NCBI GenBank assembly: GCA_039811225.1
Contig: JBDHYG010000009.1
Span: 24,165-88,164 of the forward strand
Direction of reading: 5' to 3'
DNA length: 64,000 bases
DNA from: JAFDXJ01 sp039811225
GTDB taxonomy: Bacteria > Bacteroidota > Bacteroidia > Chitinophagales > Chitinophagaceae
The position numbers and the translations under genes are program-made. Under the pieces are notes generated by a model. The model was not told where the DNA came from. It did no database searches and saw nothing but the letters and a program-made list of their open reading frames with translations. Below are positions 1 to 9,347 of this stretch, piece after piece. Within the stretch, counting starts at the first letter, position 1. The number at the start of each line of letters is the position of its first letter.

Positions 1-1
1 T

Positions 2-127
2 TACTTGGCCGGTGTGGTATGCGGCGGCCTCGATACACACAAATGGTTTATTGAAAATTCCCGCATCCATGCACCGGTTATCATAGCTGATATCCTGCGC
101 AAGAAAAAGGAAACAACTTTATTTTAA
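2..127 (+). CDS. C-terminal end of an unidentified protein (partial)
   Basis: An open frame enters from the left edge and encodes 41 residues before a TAA at 125-127; it ends in a basic tail (LRKKKETTLF). The stop lies inside the 3' end of the convergent phosphatase gene, so the two genes overlap tail to tail by 9 bases. The fragment contains GGLDTHKWF but that is too little for me to name a family. The frame is supported by reading open to the window edge and by the tight convergent packing usual in this genome. Function unknown. Confidence 0.5.
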   Translation, partial: YLAGVVCGGLDTHKWFIENSRIHAPVIIADILRKKKETTLF

Positions 128-1762
128 AACAGCTGTAATTGGCTGACCGATACAACCATTGGGCATTTGAATATGCAATAAAGCAGCAACCGTCGGGGCT
201 ATATCTTCCATGTGTACCGTTTTGTTGGATGATCCCGGAGTAATATGCCAGCCATAAAAAAGTAATGGGATATGCGTGTCATACGGGTTCCAGCTGCCAT
301 GTGTCGTACCGGTCTTGCTACTTCCTTCAAACCAACCGGGTTGCAATACAATTTGTATATCCCCGCTACGCTGGCTATTATAGCCATTGATGACCATTGT
401 TTTGATAGGTTCCGGAATGGGTGCATAGCCAATATTTTCCACATCGATCACATACATCACCCCAGGCATCTGTTGCAGGAATTGGATGGTAAAATTCCGG
501 ATGGCTGATCTGTCGAGGTGTTCTCGTACAATCTTATCTTCACTCAAATAAACCTGGTAATTTCCTATACCGAGTACCAGGTTGGCTGTGCCAAATTTTT
601 GTTGCAAGGCCAAATTTAAACTATCCGAATAGATCCTTTCATTCCAATGATCTGCAGGTATTTTGTTTTCTTGCATAAAACCAATGGCGTGTGCAGCTCC
701 ATGATCTGCCGTGAGGAAGAGCAGGTATTGGCCTTTCCCGATTGTCGAATCAAGAAATTGAAAAAAGCCGGCCAAATCTTTATCCAACCGGAGATACGTA
801 TCTTCAACTTCAATAGAATTGGGGCCGTATTTATGTGCCACATAATCAGTAGAAGCACAATTGATCGTGATAAAGTCTGTACTTTTTTCCTGGCCCAGGG
901 CATAATTCCGGATTGCTTCCTTTGCAAATTGCAGCGTGAGTGTATTTCCAAAGGGTGTGCTGCGAATGATACCCGGGTTTTTATCTAAATCTGTTTTCAG
1001 GTCATGCGGAAAAACGGGCTTTGCTTCTCCACTGAATTTGCCTTCATAGGGTTTATCATCAGCAGTACTTTGCGTGTAAGAAGATATGGGATATAAAGTC
1101 TGCCAGCTATTGCGCAGGTATTCCCGGATATATTGTTTTTTATTAAAATCAGTTACCCAGCCGGGGAGCTGTTGCATATAGTATGTACTGGAAATAAAAT
1201 TTCCGGTTTTATCATCCACCCAAAAAGCCGCATTGGCTGTATGGCCGGCCGGCAAAATAGAAGCCCTGTCTTTCAGGGACACACCCACCACTTTCGATTG
1301 AAAATTGGTGGCCAGTCTTAATTCATCGGTAACGGTGGAGGTAAGCAGGTTGGCTGGTGACATTTTTCCGGCATCACTGTTTGAACCTACTCCCTGCACC
1401 GTACTATCATCGGTACAATACACGGTTTTCCTGTTTATTTTATCATACCAGTCATTTCCGGCTATACCATTGATGGATGGTACCGATCCTGTAAAAATAC
1501 AGGAGTGGCCTACGGCTGTATAGGAAGGCAGGTAGTTGATGAAGGTATTTTCACAGGAAAATCCATCCTTTAATAATCTTTTAAAACCATCATTGCCATA
1601 CAGGTCATAATAGCGGTATAAATAATCCCAGCGCATCTGGTCGATGACCAAGCCTACCACCAGTTTTGGCCGGGCCGGTACATTTAATGCGTTGGAATTT
1701 ACCTGGGAAAAGGTAATAGCAGGCAGGAATAAGAGAACAAATAATTTACGTATGCCGATCAT
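119..1762 (-). CDS. pafA: PafA-type alkaline phosphatase, secreted
   Basis: Hydrolyses phosphate monoesters in the periplasm or outside the cell to release phosphate. The 547-residue product starts with a signal peptide (about residues 1-20, cleavage near TFSQ). The alkaline phosphatase superfamily metal sites are visible: Asp41 in VIDQMRWD, the Thr82 nucleophile in SYTAVGHS, the TADHG motif and the C-terminal THGSW histidine. Asn103 and the pair Lys164/Arg166 (SLKDR) match the residues that make the Elizabethkingia PafA a monoesterase rather than a phosphodiesterase (family knowledge). ATG start at 1762. It is monocistronic; I see no Pho-box-like repeat upstream, in keeping with the phosphate-irrepressible behaviour of the namesake, but that is inference. 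Confidence 0.88.
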   Translation of the reverse strand: MIGIRKLFVLLFLPAITFSQVNSNALNVPARPKLVVGLVIDQMRWDYLYRYYDLYGNDGFKRLLKDGFSCENTFINYLPSYTAVGHSCIFTGSVPSINGIAGNDWYDKINRKTVYCTDDSTVQGVGSNSDAGKMSPANLLTSTVTDELRLATNFQSKVVGVSLKDRASILPAGHTANAAFWVDDKTGNFISSTYYMQQLPGWVTDFNKKQYIREYLRNSWQTLYPISSYTQSTADDKPYEGKFSGEAKPVFPHDLKTDLDKNPGIIRSTPFGNTLTLQFAKEAIRNYALGQEKSTDFITINCASTDYVAHKYGPNSIEVEDTYLRLDKDLAGFFQFLDSTIGKGQYLLFLTADHGAAHAIGFMQENKIPADHWNERIYSDSLNLALQQKFGTANLVLGIGNYQVYLSEDKIVREHLDRSAIRNFTIQFLQQMPGVMYVIDVENIGYAPIPEPIKTMVINGYNSQRSGDIQIVLQPGWFEGSSKTGTTHGSWNPYDTHIPLLFYGWHITPGSSNKTVHMEDIAPTVAALLHIQMPNGCIGQPITAVLK

Positions 1763-1852
1763 TTTTTGTTGTTTTTAGCAAAAATAATAATCTGGAAAGG
1801 ATTTGAACGGCCACGGAAAATTATGTTGATAAAAGACGTTTCCATGATACGC

Positions 1853-1885
1853 TTGCAAAAGAAAAGCTTAATTCTACTACCTTTG
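1853..1885 (+). promoter_or_regulatory. Bacteroidota-type promoter for the alpha-oxoamine synthase gene
   Basis: TACCTTTG at 1878-1885 matches the TAnnTTTG -7 element of the Bacteroidota primary sigma factor exactly, with TTG at 1853-1855 as a -33 element, 22 bases upstream. Transcription would begin near 1892 and leave about 90 bases of leader before the ATG at 1983. The pattern is seen directly; activity is inferred. Confidence 0.55.
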
Positions 1886-1982
1886 CGGAAATTTTAAAGA
1901 AAATCCATTTCTTTTTTTCTTTAAATAAAGGGAAAATGTACTTACAATCAATAGAATTATTCATTTATCAAATCAAATTTAT

Positions 1983-3275
1983 ATGAGAGATTTATTCGAA
2001 AAGCTGGTAGCCAACAGAGGCCCGATTGGTATGCACCGCGACCGTGCACATGGATATTTTACCTTTCCAAAACTAGATGGGGAAATCAGCAGCCGTATGA
2101 AATTCCGGGGAAAAGATATGATTGTTTGGAGTTTGAATAACTACCTGGGCCTGGCCAATGATCCGGTAATCCGCCAGGTAGATACAGAAGCAACCAAAGC
2201 ATATGGCCTGGCAGCACCTATGGGATCCAGGATGATGAGTGGTAATACAAATTACCATGAACAACTCGAACAAGAGTTGGCGGCTTTTGAAAATAAAGAA
2301 AGTTGTGTGTTATTCAATTATGGTTACCAGGGCATCATGAGCGCTATTGATTGTATTTGCGACAGGCATGATATCATTGTATATGATGCAGAAAGTCATG
2401 CCTGTATTATTGATGGCCTGCGGATGCACCCGGGTAAACGGTTTGTGTTTAAGCATAATGATGTGGCTGATTGCGAAAAACAACTGGAACGGGCTACTTC
2501 ATTATTGGAAAAACAGAAATCCGGCGGCATCCTCGTAATCACGGAAGGAGTATTTGGTATGGCCGGTGACCAGGGAAAATTAAAAGAAATTTGTGCCTTA
2601 CGTCCAAAATACAATTTCCGTTTACTGGTAGATGATGCACATGGATTTGGTACCTTGGGTAAGACTGGTGCCGGAGCCGGTGAACTCCAGGGCTGCCAGG
2701 ATGAGATCGATTTGTATTTCTCCACTTTTGCAAAATCCATGGCATCGATTGGGGCATTTATGGCCGGGAAAAAAGATATCATAAGTTATATTCGGTATAA
2801 TTCCCGTTCACAAATTTTTGCGAAGAGCCTGCCTTTACCCATCGTTATTGGCAATCTCAAACGCCTCGAATTGTTACGCAACCGCCCGGAAATGAAAGAC
2901 AAGCTTTGGCATAATGCTCTCCGCCTGCAACAGGGCCTGAAAGAAAAAGGATTCGATATAGGCAAAACCAATTCTGTGGTAACACCGGTTTATATGAAAG
3001 GCGGGGTGGAAGAAGCAACTGCCATGGTGATGGATCTACGCGAAAACTATGGCATTTTTTGCTCCATAGTAGTGTACCCGGTAATACCAAAAGGCCATAT
3101 TATTTATCGCCTGATTCCAACAGCAACCCATACAGAAGAAGATATTGAAACTACTTTACAGGCATTCAGTGAGACGAAGAAAAAACTGGATGAAGGGATG
3201 TACAAAAGAAACGATATCCCGGATATGGCAGAAGTAGGCGCTAAGCGTTTTGATTATTTTTTACAAAAACCTTAA
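1983..3275 (+). CDS. Alpha-oxoamine synthase (serine palmitoyltransferase / cysteate acyltransferase type)
   Basis: A 430-residue PLP-dependent fold-type I enzyme that condenses an amino acid with an acyl-CoA. The PLP lysine is Lys251 in FSTFAKSMAS and the cofactor-binding Asp/His lie in VDDAHGFG (217-224). The family also includes KBL (glycine) and BioF (alanine). Length, the long C-terminal tail after residue 400 and isolation from any bio or tdh gene favour the lipid branch: serine palmitoyltransferase for sphingolipids, or the related cysteate enzyme for sulfonolipids (capnine), both known in Bacteroidota. I cannot decide between serine and cysteate from sequence alone. A single ATG start at 1983 follows a good promoter; the LysM gene begins 53 bases downstream and may be cotranscribed. 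Confidence 0.8.
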   Translation: MRDLFEKLVANRGPIGMHRDRAHGYFTFPKLDGEISSRMKFRGKDMIVWSLNNYLGLANDPVIRQVDTEATKAYGLAAPMGSRMMSGNTNYHEQLEQELAAFENKESCVLFNYGYQGIMSAIDCICDRHDIIVYDAESHACIIDGLRMHPGKRFVFKHNDVADCEKQLERATSLLEKQKSGGILVITEGVFGMAGDQGKLKEICALRPKYNFRLLVDDAHGFGTLGKTGAGAGELQGCQDEIDLYFSTFAKSMASIGAFMAGKKDIISYIRYNSRSQIFAKSLPLPIVIGNLKRLELLRNRPEMKDKLWHNALRLQQGLKEKGFDIGKTNSVVTPVYMKGGVEEATAMVMDLRENYGIFCSIVVYPVIPKGHIIYRLIPTATHTEEDIETTLQAFSETKKKLDEGMYKRNDIPDMAEVGAKRFDYFLQKP

Positions 3276-3328
3276 TGCGATAATTGAAATATCAGCATTA
3301 GAATCACGTTTCAGTTCGGACCAGCTAA

Positions 3329-4255
3329 ATGGTATGTATGCAAAAAATTAAATTTTTCCTGGTTTTGTTTTGTTTTTCTTGTTTTATGCTGAAGATGCCT
3401 GTGTATGCACAACAGGCTTATACAACCCATGTGGTGGTAAAAGGCGAAACACTTTCAGCCATTGCGAAGAAATTTCATACAACGACAGCAGAACTGATGA
3501 AGATTAATAACCTGAATTCAAAAAGCATTTTGAAAATAGGGCAAAAAATCAAAGTGCCGAGTGCCAAACCGGTTGTGCAAACGACACCGGATGAAACGGA
3601 AAATGTAGTTATCACTACCCATCCCATTTATCATACCGTAAAAAGTGGGGAAACTTTATATGGCCTCAGTAAAAAATACGGCAGTAGTGTAGCCCAGCTC
3701 AAAAGCTGGAATAAACTTTCATCGGATGTGATCGTAGATGGGAAGCGGCTGATCATTGGTTTTGAAGCAGATGATATTCCTCCAACTGAACAGGTGCAAA
3801 CACCGCCGAAAGTAGAAGATCCGACTAAGCAGGCAGATACGGCTGCCACTACTATAACGTATGTAGCAGTAGATACAATGGTGCAGAAACTGGCCCCGGA
3901 TACCATTATGGCGGCTGCTCCTATTGAGCCTGCCAAACCACTGACGCTGGAAGAATTATTTTTCAAAAATGGTGCAGGAAAAAATTTGCATGTCCTGAGT
4001 GGTAATGCCCGCACCTTTGAAGCCAAAGTAACCACTTCTTCTCCCGGGAACTATATTTTAATGAATAATTTACCGGCTGGAACAATAGTGAAAATAACTT
4101 CATCTGCCGGGGAAAGCATTTATGCAAAAGTCCTCTGGAGGCTTGATGCAATTACTCCAAATGAAGGGCTTGATTTCCGGATCAGTGATACGGCTGCCAA
4201 AGCGTTGGGAATTACAGATACACAGTTTGCTCTGGCCATAACCTATTTTGAATAA
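3329..4255 (+). CDS. Secreted LysM-domain protein
   Basis: 308 residues with an N-terminal signal peptide (cleavage near VYAQQ) and two LysM domains: about residues 33-78 (VVKGETLSAIAKKF) and 102-146 (VKSGETLYGLSKKYGSS). LysM binds peptidoglycan or other GlcNAc polymers, so the protein probably sits at the wall. A Pro/Thr-rich linker (about 150-200) precedes a C-terminal domain of about 100 residues (KNLHVLSGNARTFEAK onwards), a small beta-rich module found in Bacteroidota LysM proteins; no hydrolase motif is visible. An ATG nine bases further on (3338) gives an equally plausible start. A hairpin with a T-run at 4339-4373 follows the gene. Confidence 0.8.
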   Translation: MVCMQKIKFFLVLFCFSCFMLKMPVYAQQAYTTHVVVKGETLSAIAKKFHTTTAELMKINNLNSKSILKIGQKIKVPSAKPVVQTTPDETENVVITTHPIYHTVKSGETLYGLSKKYGSSVAQLKSWNKLSSDVIVDGKRLIIGFEADDIPPTEQVQTPPKVEDPTKQADTAATTITYVAVDTMVQKLAPDTIMAAAPIEPAKPLTLEELFFKNGAGKNLHVLSGNARTFEAKVTTSSPGNYILMNNLPAGTIVKITSSAGESIYAKVLWRLDAITPNEGLDFRISDTAAKALGITDTQFALAITYFE

Positions 4256-4338
4256 GGCCTTTTATACTGAATGCTTTTTGAACGCATAGCCAATTAACGA
4301 TTGTAACATCGTTTCTAACTTCTAACAATATCGAATAT

Positions 4339-4373
4339 CGGGTAGCACATACAGTGGTACCCGTTAATTTTTT
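4339..4373 (+). terminator. Intrinsic terminator after the LysM gene
   Basis: CGGGTA at 4339-4344 pairs with TACCCG at 4358-4363 and an inner CAC/GTG extends the stem past one G-G mismatch; TTAATTTTTT follows directly. A second, smaller hairpin (AACGAT/ATCGTT, 4296-4313) lies just upstream. Orientation fits termination of the rightward LysM gene before the convergent fmt. Confidence 0.65.
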
Positions 4374-4482
4374 GACTTCAAAGATGCACCTGGCAAAAGA
4401 TGTGTTCAAATATTTTTTATAACCCCGAGTTGTATAATCATTCAACGGCATTATTGCGTTTTTATATTTTGCCCGGTAAAAT

Positions 4483-5433
4483 TTATTTCACCCGGAAGCC
4501 TTTTAAAAATTCTTCTATAGGCAATCTTTTTTTCCCCTCGGCTTGTAAAGAAGTAATGTAAATAAAGCCATCCGGGCAGGCAAATCGTAAAAAAGTTTTG
4601 CCATCGGTAGCTACATTGCCGGGCATTTCCTGGTGCTCCCGCTCTTCTTTTAAAGAAGAAAAAATTTTAATGTTTTTCCCTTGTAATGATGTATGTGCGG
4701 CAGGGTGCGGGCTCAGGCCACGAATAAAATTATAAACCTGCTTTACCGGTAAGTGCCAGTTAATGGCACAATCTTCTTTAAAAATCTTGGGCGCGGTTTT
4801 GAGCAATGGATAGTCATCGGCGAAATCCTGCGGCAATCCTGTTAATTCATACAATTGCATATTATGTATAGTTTTTACAAGCAATCGGGCACCCAGGATT
4901 TTTAACCGGTCATATAATTCACCGGCTGTTTCGTCTGCGGTGATATTCGTTTTTTCCTGTGCAAGAATATTTCCGGTGTCTATAGCATGTTTCAATTTGA
5001 AAATGGTCACACCTGTTTCTTTCTCCCCTTGCATAATTGCATGATGAATAGGAGCTGCACCCCGATATTGTGGAAGAAGAGAAGCATGTACATTGATAGT
5101 ACCTTTGGGCGGCATATTCCAAACTACTTCCGGGAGCATACGAAATGCCACAACCACCTGGAGATCGGCCTGGTAGGTTTTCAATTCGTTGAGGAATTCA
5201 GGGCTCTTCAGGTTTGTGGGTTGTAATACAGGTATATGTTCCTTTTCAGCACATAGCTTGACCGGGCTTTTTTGTAATTGCATACCCCGGCCGGCCGGTT
5301 TATCGGGAGCGGTAATGACAGCGACCGGGCGAAACCCTCTGGCACACAACATTTCAAGAGAGGCTACTGCAAAATCAGGGGTGCCCATAAAGATAATCCG
5401 GGGTGGCCAGATTGGTTTCGATGCATTGGTCAT
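4483..5433 (-). CDS. fmt: Methionyl-tRNA formyltransferase
   Basis: Formylates Met-tRNA(fMet) with 10-formyl-THF for translation initiation in the cytoplasm. The 316-residue product has the formyltransferase N-terminal domain (IIFMGTPDFAVASLE, then the HASLLPQYRGAAPIHHAI catalytic block with the conserved His and the downstream Asp in HAIDTGNI) and a C-terminal OB-like domain (from about residue 205). The frame is open five codons further to a TTG at 5448, but the ATG at 5433 gives the normal family N-terminus. It stands alone, diverging from the FKBP gene and convergent with the LysM gene. Highly conserved; identity is secure. Confidence 0.95.
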   Translation of the reverse strand: MTNASKPIWPPRIIFMGTPDFAVASLEMLCARGFRPVAVITAPDKPAGRGMQLQKSPVKLCAEKEHIPVLQPTNLKSPEFLNELKTYQADLQVVVAFRMLPEVVWNMPPKGTINVHASLLPQYRGAAPIHHAIMQGEKETGVTIFKLKHAIDTGNILAQEKTNITADETAGELYDRLKILGARLLVKTIHNMQLYELTGLPQDFADDYPLLKTAPKIFKEDCAINWHLPVKQVYNFIRGLSPHPAAHTSLQGKNIKIFSSLKEEREHQEMPGNVATDGKTFLRFACPDGFIYITSLQAEGKKRLPIEEFLKGFRVK

Positions 5434-5689
5434 GCTGCAAAAAAACAATGTATTCCCGGCATCGTAAAATTAGTTTGCAAATAAAAGGCGATTATTTGGA
5501 AGTTCTTACCAATATAAACTGATACCATCATATCACCATCTTATCAGAAATTTAAGGTGAAAAGCCCGGAATGTTTAATGGCTTTGCCTATCTTGCACCG
5601 CTTATCCTTTATTATAGCTTATTACCTGAATTAAATGAATAGGAAAAAGTAAAACAAAGGATTCAATTTTTAAACAAAAAAACAGCACA

Positions 5690-6145
5690 ATGGAAGTTAA
5701 AAAGGGCGACAAAGTAAAAGTGCATTATCACGGAAAATTAGATGATGGCACCACATTCGATTCATCAGAAGGCAGGGAACCTCTTTCGTTTGAAGTGGGT
5801 AGTGGTATGGTCATCCCGGGTTTTGATGCAGGCGTTACCGGAATGAAAAAGGGGGAGAAGAAAACCATTCGTATCCCTTCACATGAAGCTTATGGCCCCA
5901 CACTGAAAGAGATGATCCTGGAATATCCCAAAGATCGTTTCCCGGAAGACCTTAAACCCGAAGTAGGCATGACGTTAAATATGAGCAACCAGCAAGGCCA
6001 GGCTTTCCCGGTGGTAATTACGGAAGTGAAAGAGGATGTGGTTGTACTGGACGCCAATCACCCCCTTGCCGGCAAAGACCTCACATTTGACCTGGAACTG
6101 GTAGATATTGAAGGAGGCAAACCGTTGATTATTTTGCCAGAATAA
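5690..6145 (+). CDS. SlyD-like FKBP peptidyl-prolyl isomerase
   Basis: 151-residue cytoplasmic proline isomerase and chaperone. The FKBP fold is split, as in SlyD, by an insert-in-flap domain (about residues 70-125): VKVHYHGKLDDGTTFDSS at the start, GSGMVIPGFDAGVTGMKKGE in the middle, and VDIEGGKP at the end. The metal-binding His-rich tail of E. coli SlyD is absent, so nickel delivery is not supported. No signal peptide. The gene has a strong terminator (6167-6194) and about 250 bases of spacer upstream, so it is probably transcribed alone. Confidence 0.9.
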   Translation: MEVKKGDKVKVHYHGKLDDGTTFDSSEGREPLSFEVGSGMVIPGFDAGVTGMKKGEKKTIRIPSHEAYGPTLKEMILEYPKDRFPEDLKPEVGMTLNMSNQQGQAFPVVITEVKEDVVVLDANHPLAGKDLTFDLELVDIEGGKPLIILPE

Positions 6146-6166
6146 CACAACAAGCATTTCTTAGAC

Positions 6167-6194
6167 AAAACTTCCTGCGGGAAGTTTTTTTTTT
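6167..6194 (+). terminator. Intrinsic terminator after the FKBP gene
   Basis: A perfect 9-bp stem (AAAACTTCC at 6167-6175 with GGAAGTTTT at 6180-6188) closes a TGCG loop and runs into a T-tract through 6194. It lies 21 bases after the FKBP stop. Confidence 0.9.
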
Positions 6195-6296
6195 GCTCAC
6201 ACTGTTAAACAAAATCTATTTGAACAACCCTTAACAAAGCAGTGGCGAATCCTTAACAGCAGGCTTTCTACTTTTATGTTTTAAAAAAAACATCTT

Positions 6297-6644
6297 ATGT
6301 TTCTAAAATATAAATACACACAGCCTCTTTCTTTACAGGCTTCCGAAAAGCTGGATAATATCCATGAAAACAGTTCCCGGCTCTTTTCAAAATACCTCGG
6401 CTTTATTTCACCTTTTACATTTTTATTTATCTTTTTGATTGGCCTTTTTCCCTATATGTTGCTCCATAAAAAAATGGATATTTTCAATACATGGGAAACC
6501 TGGTTGATTTACCCATTTCTGATTTTAAACACCATTTTCCTGGATTTATTACTAAGAAAGATATTTAGCCGGAGCCGGAAATTACCGGTATGGGTAATTG
6601 AATCAGTACTGAGTGTACTCGTATTGCATATTCTTATGGTGTAA
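6297..6644 (+). CDS. Small membrane protein of unknown function
   Basis: 115 residues with hydrophobic segments at about 38-55 (FISPFTFLFIFLIGLFPYML), 68-85 and 98-115, so probably three membrane spans with short basic connectors (KKMD, LRKIFSRSRKL). I recognise no family. It starts at an ATG and overlaps the 3' end of the convergent permease gene by 11 bases. The coding case rests on hydrophobic periodicity and placement between well-supported genes. Confidence 0.55.
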   Translation: MFLKYKYTQPLSLQASEKLDNIHENSSRLFSKYLGFISPFTFLFIFLIGLFPYMLLHKKMDIFNTWETWLIYPFLILNTIFLDLLLRKIFSRSRKLPVWVIESVLSVLVLHILMV

Positions 6645-7983
6645 CCCCGGAAGAAGTAAAAGGCCATTCCTGTCGAAGTTTGGCTTTTATTAAATAAGCT
6701 ATACTACCAGCAGCTATAACAGCCAGGCCGGATAAAACCATTTTCCATCCCGTTGCAAAAAATAATGTGAGCCAGATCAGTATTGCAAAAACAGCAGGTA
6801 TAGGAAAGAAGGGCATTCTCCAGGAAATAAATTTCCGTCCTTTTCTCCTGGCCAATAAAAATAAACCCAATCCCTGTCCCACAAATTGTATAAGAATACG
6901 CATAGCCAATATCGCATCGATCACATCTGACATGCGAAATAGCAAACTAAAAACAAAAGCTACTGCACCCAGGAATAAGAGAGAAATGTAAGGGAAATTT
7001 TTTGTCGGGTGCAGCTTCCCAAAAACAGCGAAAAAAGCGCCATCCTGGGCCGCTGCATAAGGAATACGGCTATAGCCCAGCGTGGCAGAAAAAACAGAAG
7101 CGAATGCTACCCACAAGATCAGCACCGTAATAACAGTAGCAGCACCGCGACCGGCAAGGGTTTCCATAAAATCACTTACAGCAAATTCACTATGTTGCAA
7201 AACGTCTGCCGGCAAAACGGAAGCCACACTGATATTCATCAATAAGTAAAGTACTGCGATACCGGTAATAGAAATATAAATGCTGCGTGGAATATTCTTT
7301 TGCGGGTTGACAATTTCACCGCCGATATGGCAAACATTATAATAACCCAGGAAACTATAAATCGTTTTTACACTGGCTGCTGCCAGCGCTGTTACAAAAA
7401 CCATATTTACTGTGAGGCCATCATTAATATGCTGAATAGGGCCCAGGAAATTACCATTATAAAAACCGCCACCGATAACACATGCCATCGTTAGCAAGAC
7501 ACCTACCCAAAGCATCACGCTGATTTTCCCGATCGTTTCGATATTGCGGTACAATAAAAAAACGATCAATATCACTACGGCACCACTGATCATTTTATGT
7601 TCAGCCACACTCAATTCCGTAATATATCCGGCATATTGCGAAAAGCCAATCGCTGCCGACGCAATCACCAACGGGGCCTGGATCATCGTTTGCCAGACAA
7701 ATAGAAAACTCATCAGGCTGCCCCATTTAGGTCCGTATCCTTCTTTTAAAAAATTATAACTGCCACCGGCTTTTGGAAAGGTTGCACCTAATTCACTCCA
7801 GATAGTCGCATCGGCAAACGAGAGCAGGGCACCCACTATCCAGGCATATAAAAACCAGGGTCCGCCCATTGTATTCGCCACAATTCCTAAGACGATAAAA
7901 GGGCCAATACCCACCATGTCTATCATATTGATAGCGGTTGCCTGGAACAAACTGATTTTACGGGGTAAAATTTGATTACTCAT
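6634..7983 (-). CDS. APC-family amino acid / polyamine permease
   Basis: 449-residue inner membrane transporter with about 12 hydrophobic spans. The first span carries the unwound-helix region typical of the APC superfamily (MIDMVGIGPFIVLGIV) and the ELGATFPKAGGSYNFLKEGYGP block of the second and third spans is characteristic of amino acid permeases. A proton-coupled amino acid substrate is inferred from the family; the exact substrate cannot be read. ATG start at 7983; the divergent GH13 gene begins 45 bases away, so the two share a short control region. Confidence 0.83.
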   Translation of the reverse strand: MSNQILPRKISLFQATAINMIDMVGIGPFIVLGIVANTMGGPWFLYAWIVGALLSFADATIWSELGATFPKAGGSYNFLKEGYGPKWGSLMSFLFVWQTMIQAPLVIASAAIGFSQYAGYITELSVAEHKMISGAVVILIVFLLYRNIETIGKISVMLWVGVLLTMACVIGGGFYNGNFLGPIQHINDGLTVNMVFVTALAAASVKTIYSFLGYYNVCHIGGEIVNPQKNIPRSIYISITGIAVLYLLMNISVASVLPADVLQHSEFAVSDFMETLAGRGAATVITVLILWVAFASVFSATLGYSRIPYAAAQDGAFFAVFGKLHPTKNFPYISLLFLGAVAFVFSLLFRMSDVIDAILAMRILIQFVGQGLGLFLLARRKGRKFISWRMPFFPIPAVFAILIWLTLFFATGWKMVLSGLAVIAAGSIAYLIKAKLRQEWPFTSSGVTP

Positions 7984-8028
7984 CTATTGATTACAATAAT
8001 ACCATTTCTTTGCTGAAATTCATTTTGC

Positions 8029-9288
8029 ATGTCGCAACATTTTACACAGGTAAGCTGGAGCAAGGGCGCTACTATTTATGAAGTAAATATCCGGCAATAC
8101 ACAGTGGAAGGCACTTTCCGGGCTTTTGCACCTCATTTGCCCCGGTTGAAAAAAATGGGTGTAGATATCCTGTGGTTTATGCCCATAACACCTATCAGCA
8201 AAGAAAAAAGACAAGGTAGCTTAGGTAGTTATTATGCCTGCAGTAGTTATGTAGATACAAATCCTGAGTTTGGAACTGTAGAAGATTTTACAACACTGGT
8301 CCATGCGATTCATGCATTAGGTATGAAAGTGATTATCGATTGGGTAGCCAATCATACGGGATGGGACCATGAATGGACAAAAGAAAACCCGGCTTTTTAT
8401 TTGAAAGATGCCAGCGGAAATTTCACGGAAAAGAATGGGTGGGAAGATGTTATCGGCCTGGATTATACTAATCGGGATCTCTATGATGCGATGATCCGGT
8501 CCATGCAATTTTGGATTGAAACCTGTGCTATAGATGGCTTTCGCTGCGATATGGCCCATTTAGTTCCGCTGGATTTTTGGCAACAAGCCCGGCAGTCCTG
8601 CGATCAACTAAAGCCTTTATACTGGCTGGCTGAATGCGAGGATGAAAATTATTTCCAGGTCTTTGATACGGAATATGGCTGGCAATGGATGCATTTATCA
8701 GAAAGTGTGGCAAAGGAAAAAAATGGACTACAGGATTTGCGTCAATTGATGCAGGCTTATGCTTTACATAATGGCCGTTATATGTTATTTACCAGCAACC
8801 ATGATGAAAATAGCTGGAATGGTACAGACCAGGAAAAGTATGGCACTGCACTAAAAGCCTTTGCAGTACTTGCCGCTACCTGGCCGGGCATGTTCCTTTT
8901 ATACAGTGGCCAGGAAATTCCATTGCAACACCGGTTGAAATTTTTTGAAAAAGATTCTATTGATTGGCCAGCATCATTGTTGATGGAACATTTTTATACA
9001 ACACTCCTTCATTTGCGAAAACAGACGAAATGTGTGCATCCCGGTACAAAAATTATTTTTCCTGAAACAACAGCACCAGAACAGGTCTTTGCGTATTTGC
9101 TTGTACATAAAAAAGAAGAAGTCTTAATAATACTTAATCTTAGCTCTTCCGGCCCAATACCTTTTCAAATAAAAGATGAAAAGCGTTCCGGCATTTTCAA
9201 ATCATTTTTTTCAGGGGAAGAAAAAGATTTTGGTGCTTCATTTTATCTCAATGCCTGGGGATATGATGTATTTGTAAAAGAGCCGTAA
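8029..9288 (+). CDS. Cytoplasmic GH13 alpha-amylase-family enzyme
   Basis: 419 residues, no signal peptide, so it acts on intracellular alpha-glucans or short malto-oligosaccharides. The GH13 TIM barrel is complete: DWVANHTGWDHEW (region I, 104-116), GFRCDMAH with nucleophile Asp174, WLAECEDE with acid/base Glu202, and FTSNHDEN with Asp259. A short C-terminal beta domain (from about 340) follows. It is shorter than most alpha-amylases and lacks a separate B-domain of any size. The specificity (hydrolase, transglycosylase) is not decidable from sequence. A glucan phosphorylase-like gene 4 kb away hints at a shared role in glycogen or maltodextrin turnover, though they are not in one operon. 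Confidence 0.87.
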   Translation: MSQHFTQVSWSKGATIYEVNIRQYTVEGTFRAFAPHLPRLKKMGVDILWFMPITPISKEKRQGSLGSYYACSSYVDTNPEFGTVEDFTTLVHAIHALGMKVIIDWVANHTGWDHEWTKENPAFYLKDASGNFTEKNGWEDVIGLDYTNRDLYDAMIRSMQFWIETCAIDGFRCDMAHLVPLDFWQQARQSCDQLKPLYWLAECEDENYFQVFDTEYGWQWMHLSESVAKEKNGLQDLRQLMQAYALHNGRYMLFTSNHDENSWNGTDQEKYGTALKAFAVLAATWPGMFLLYSGQEIPLQHRLKFFEKDSIDWPASLLMEHFYTTLLHLRKQTKCVHPGTKIIFPETTAPEQVFAYLLVHKKEEVLIILNLSSSGPIPFQIKDEKRSGIFKSFFSGEEKDFGASFYLNAWGYDVFVKEP

Positions 9289-9347
9289 GCTACTTTCCAG
9301 CTTTCATTTTCTAAAGAGATACGAAAAAGCCATTTTGGTACCTTTTA

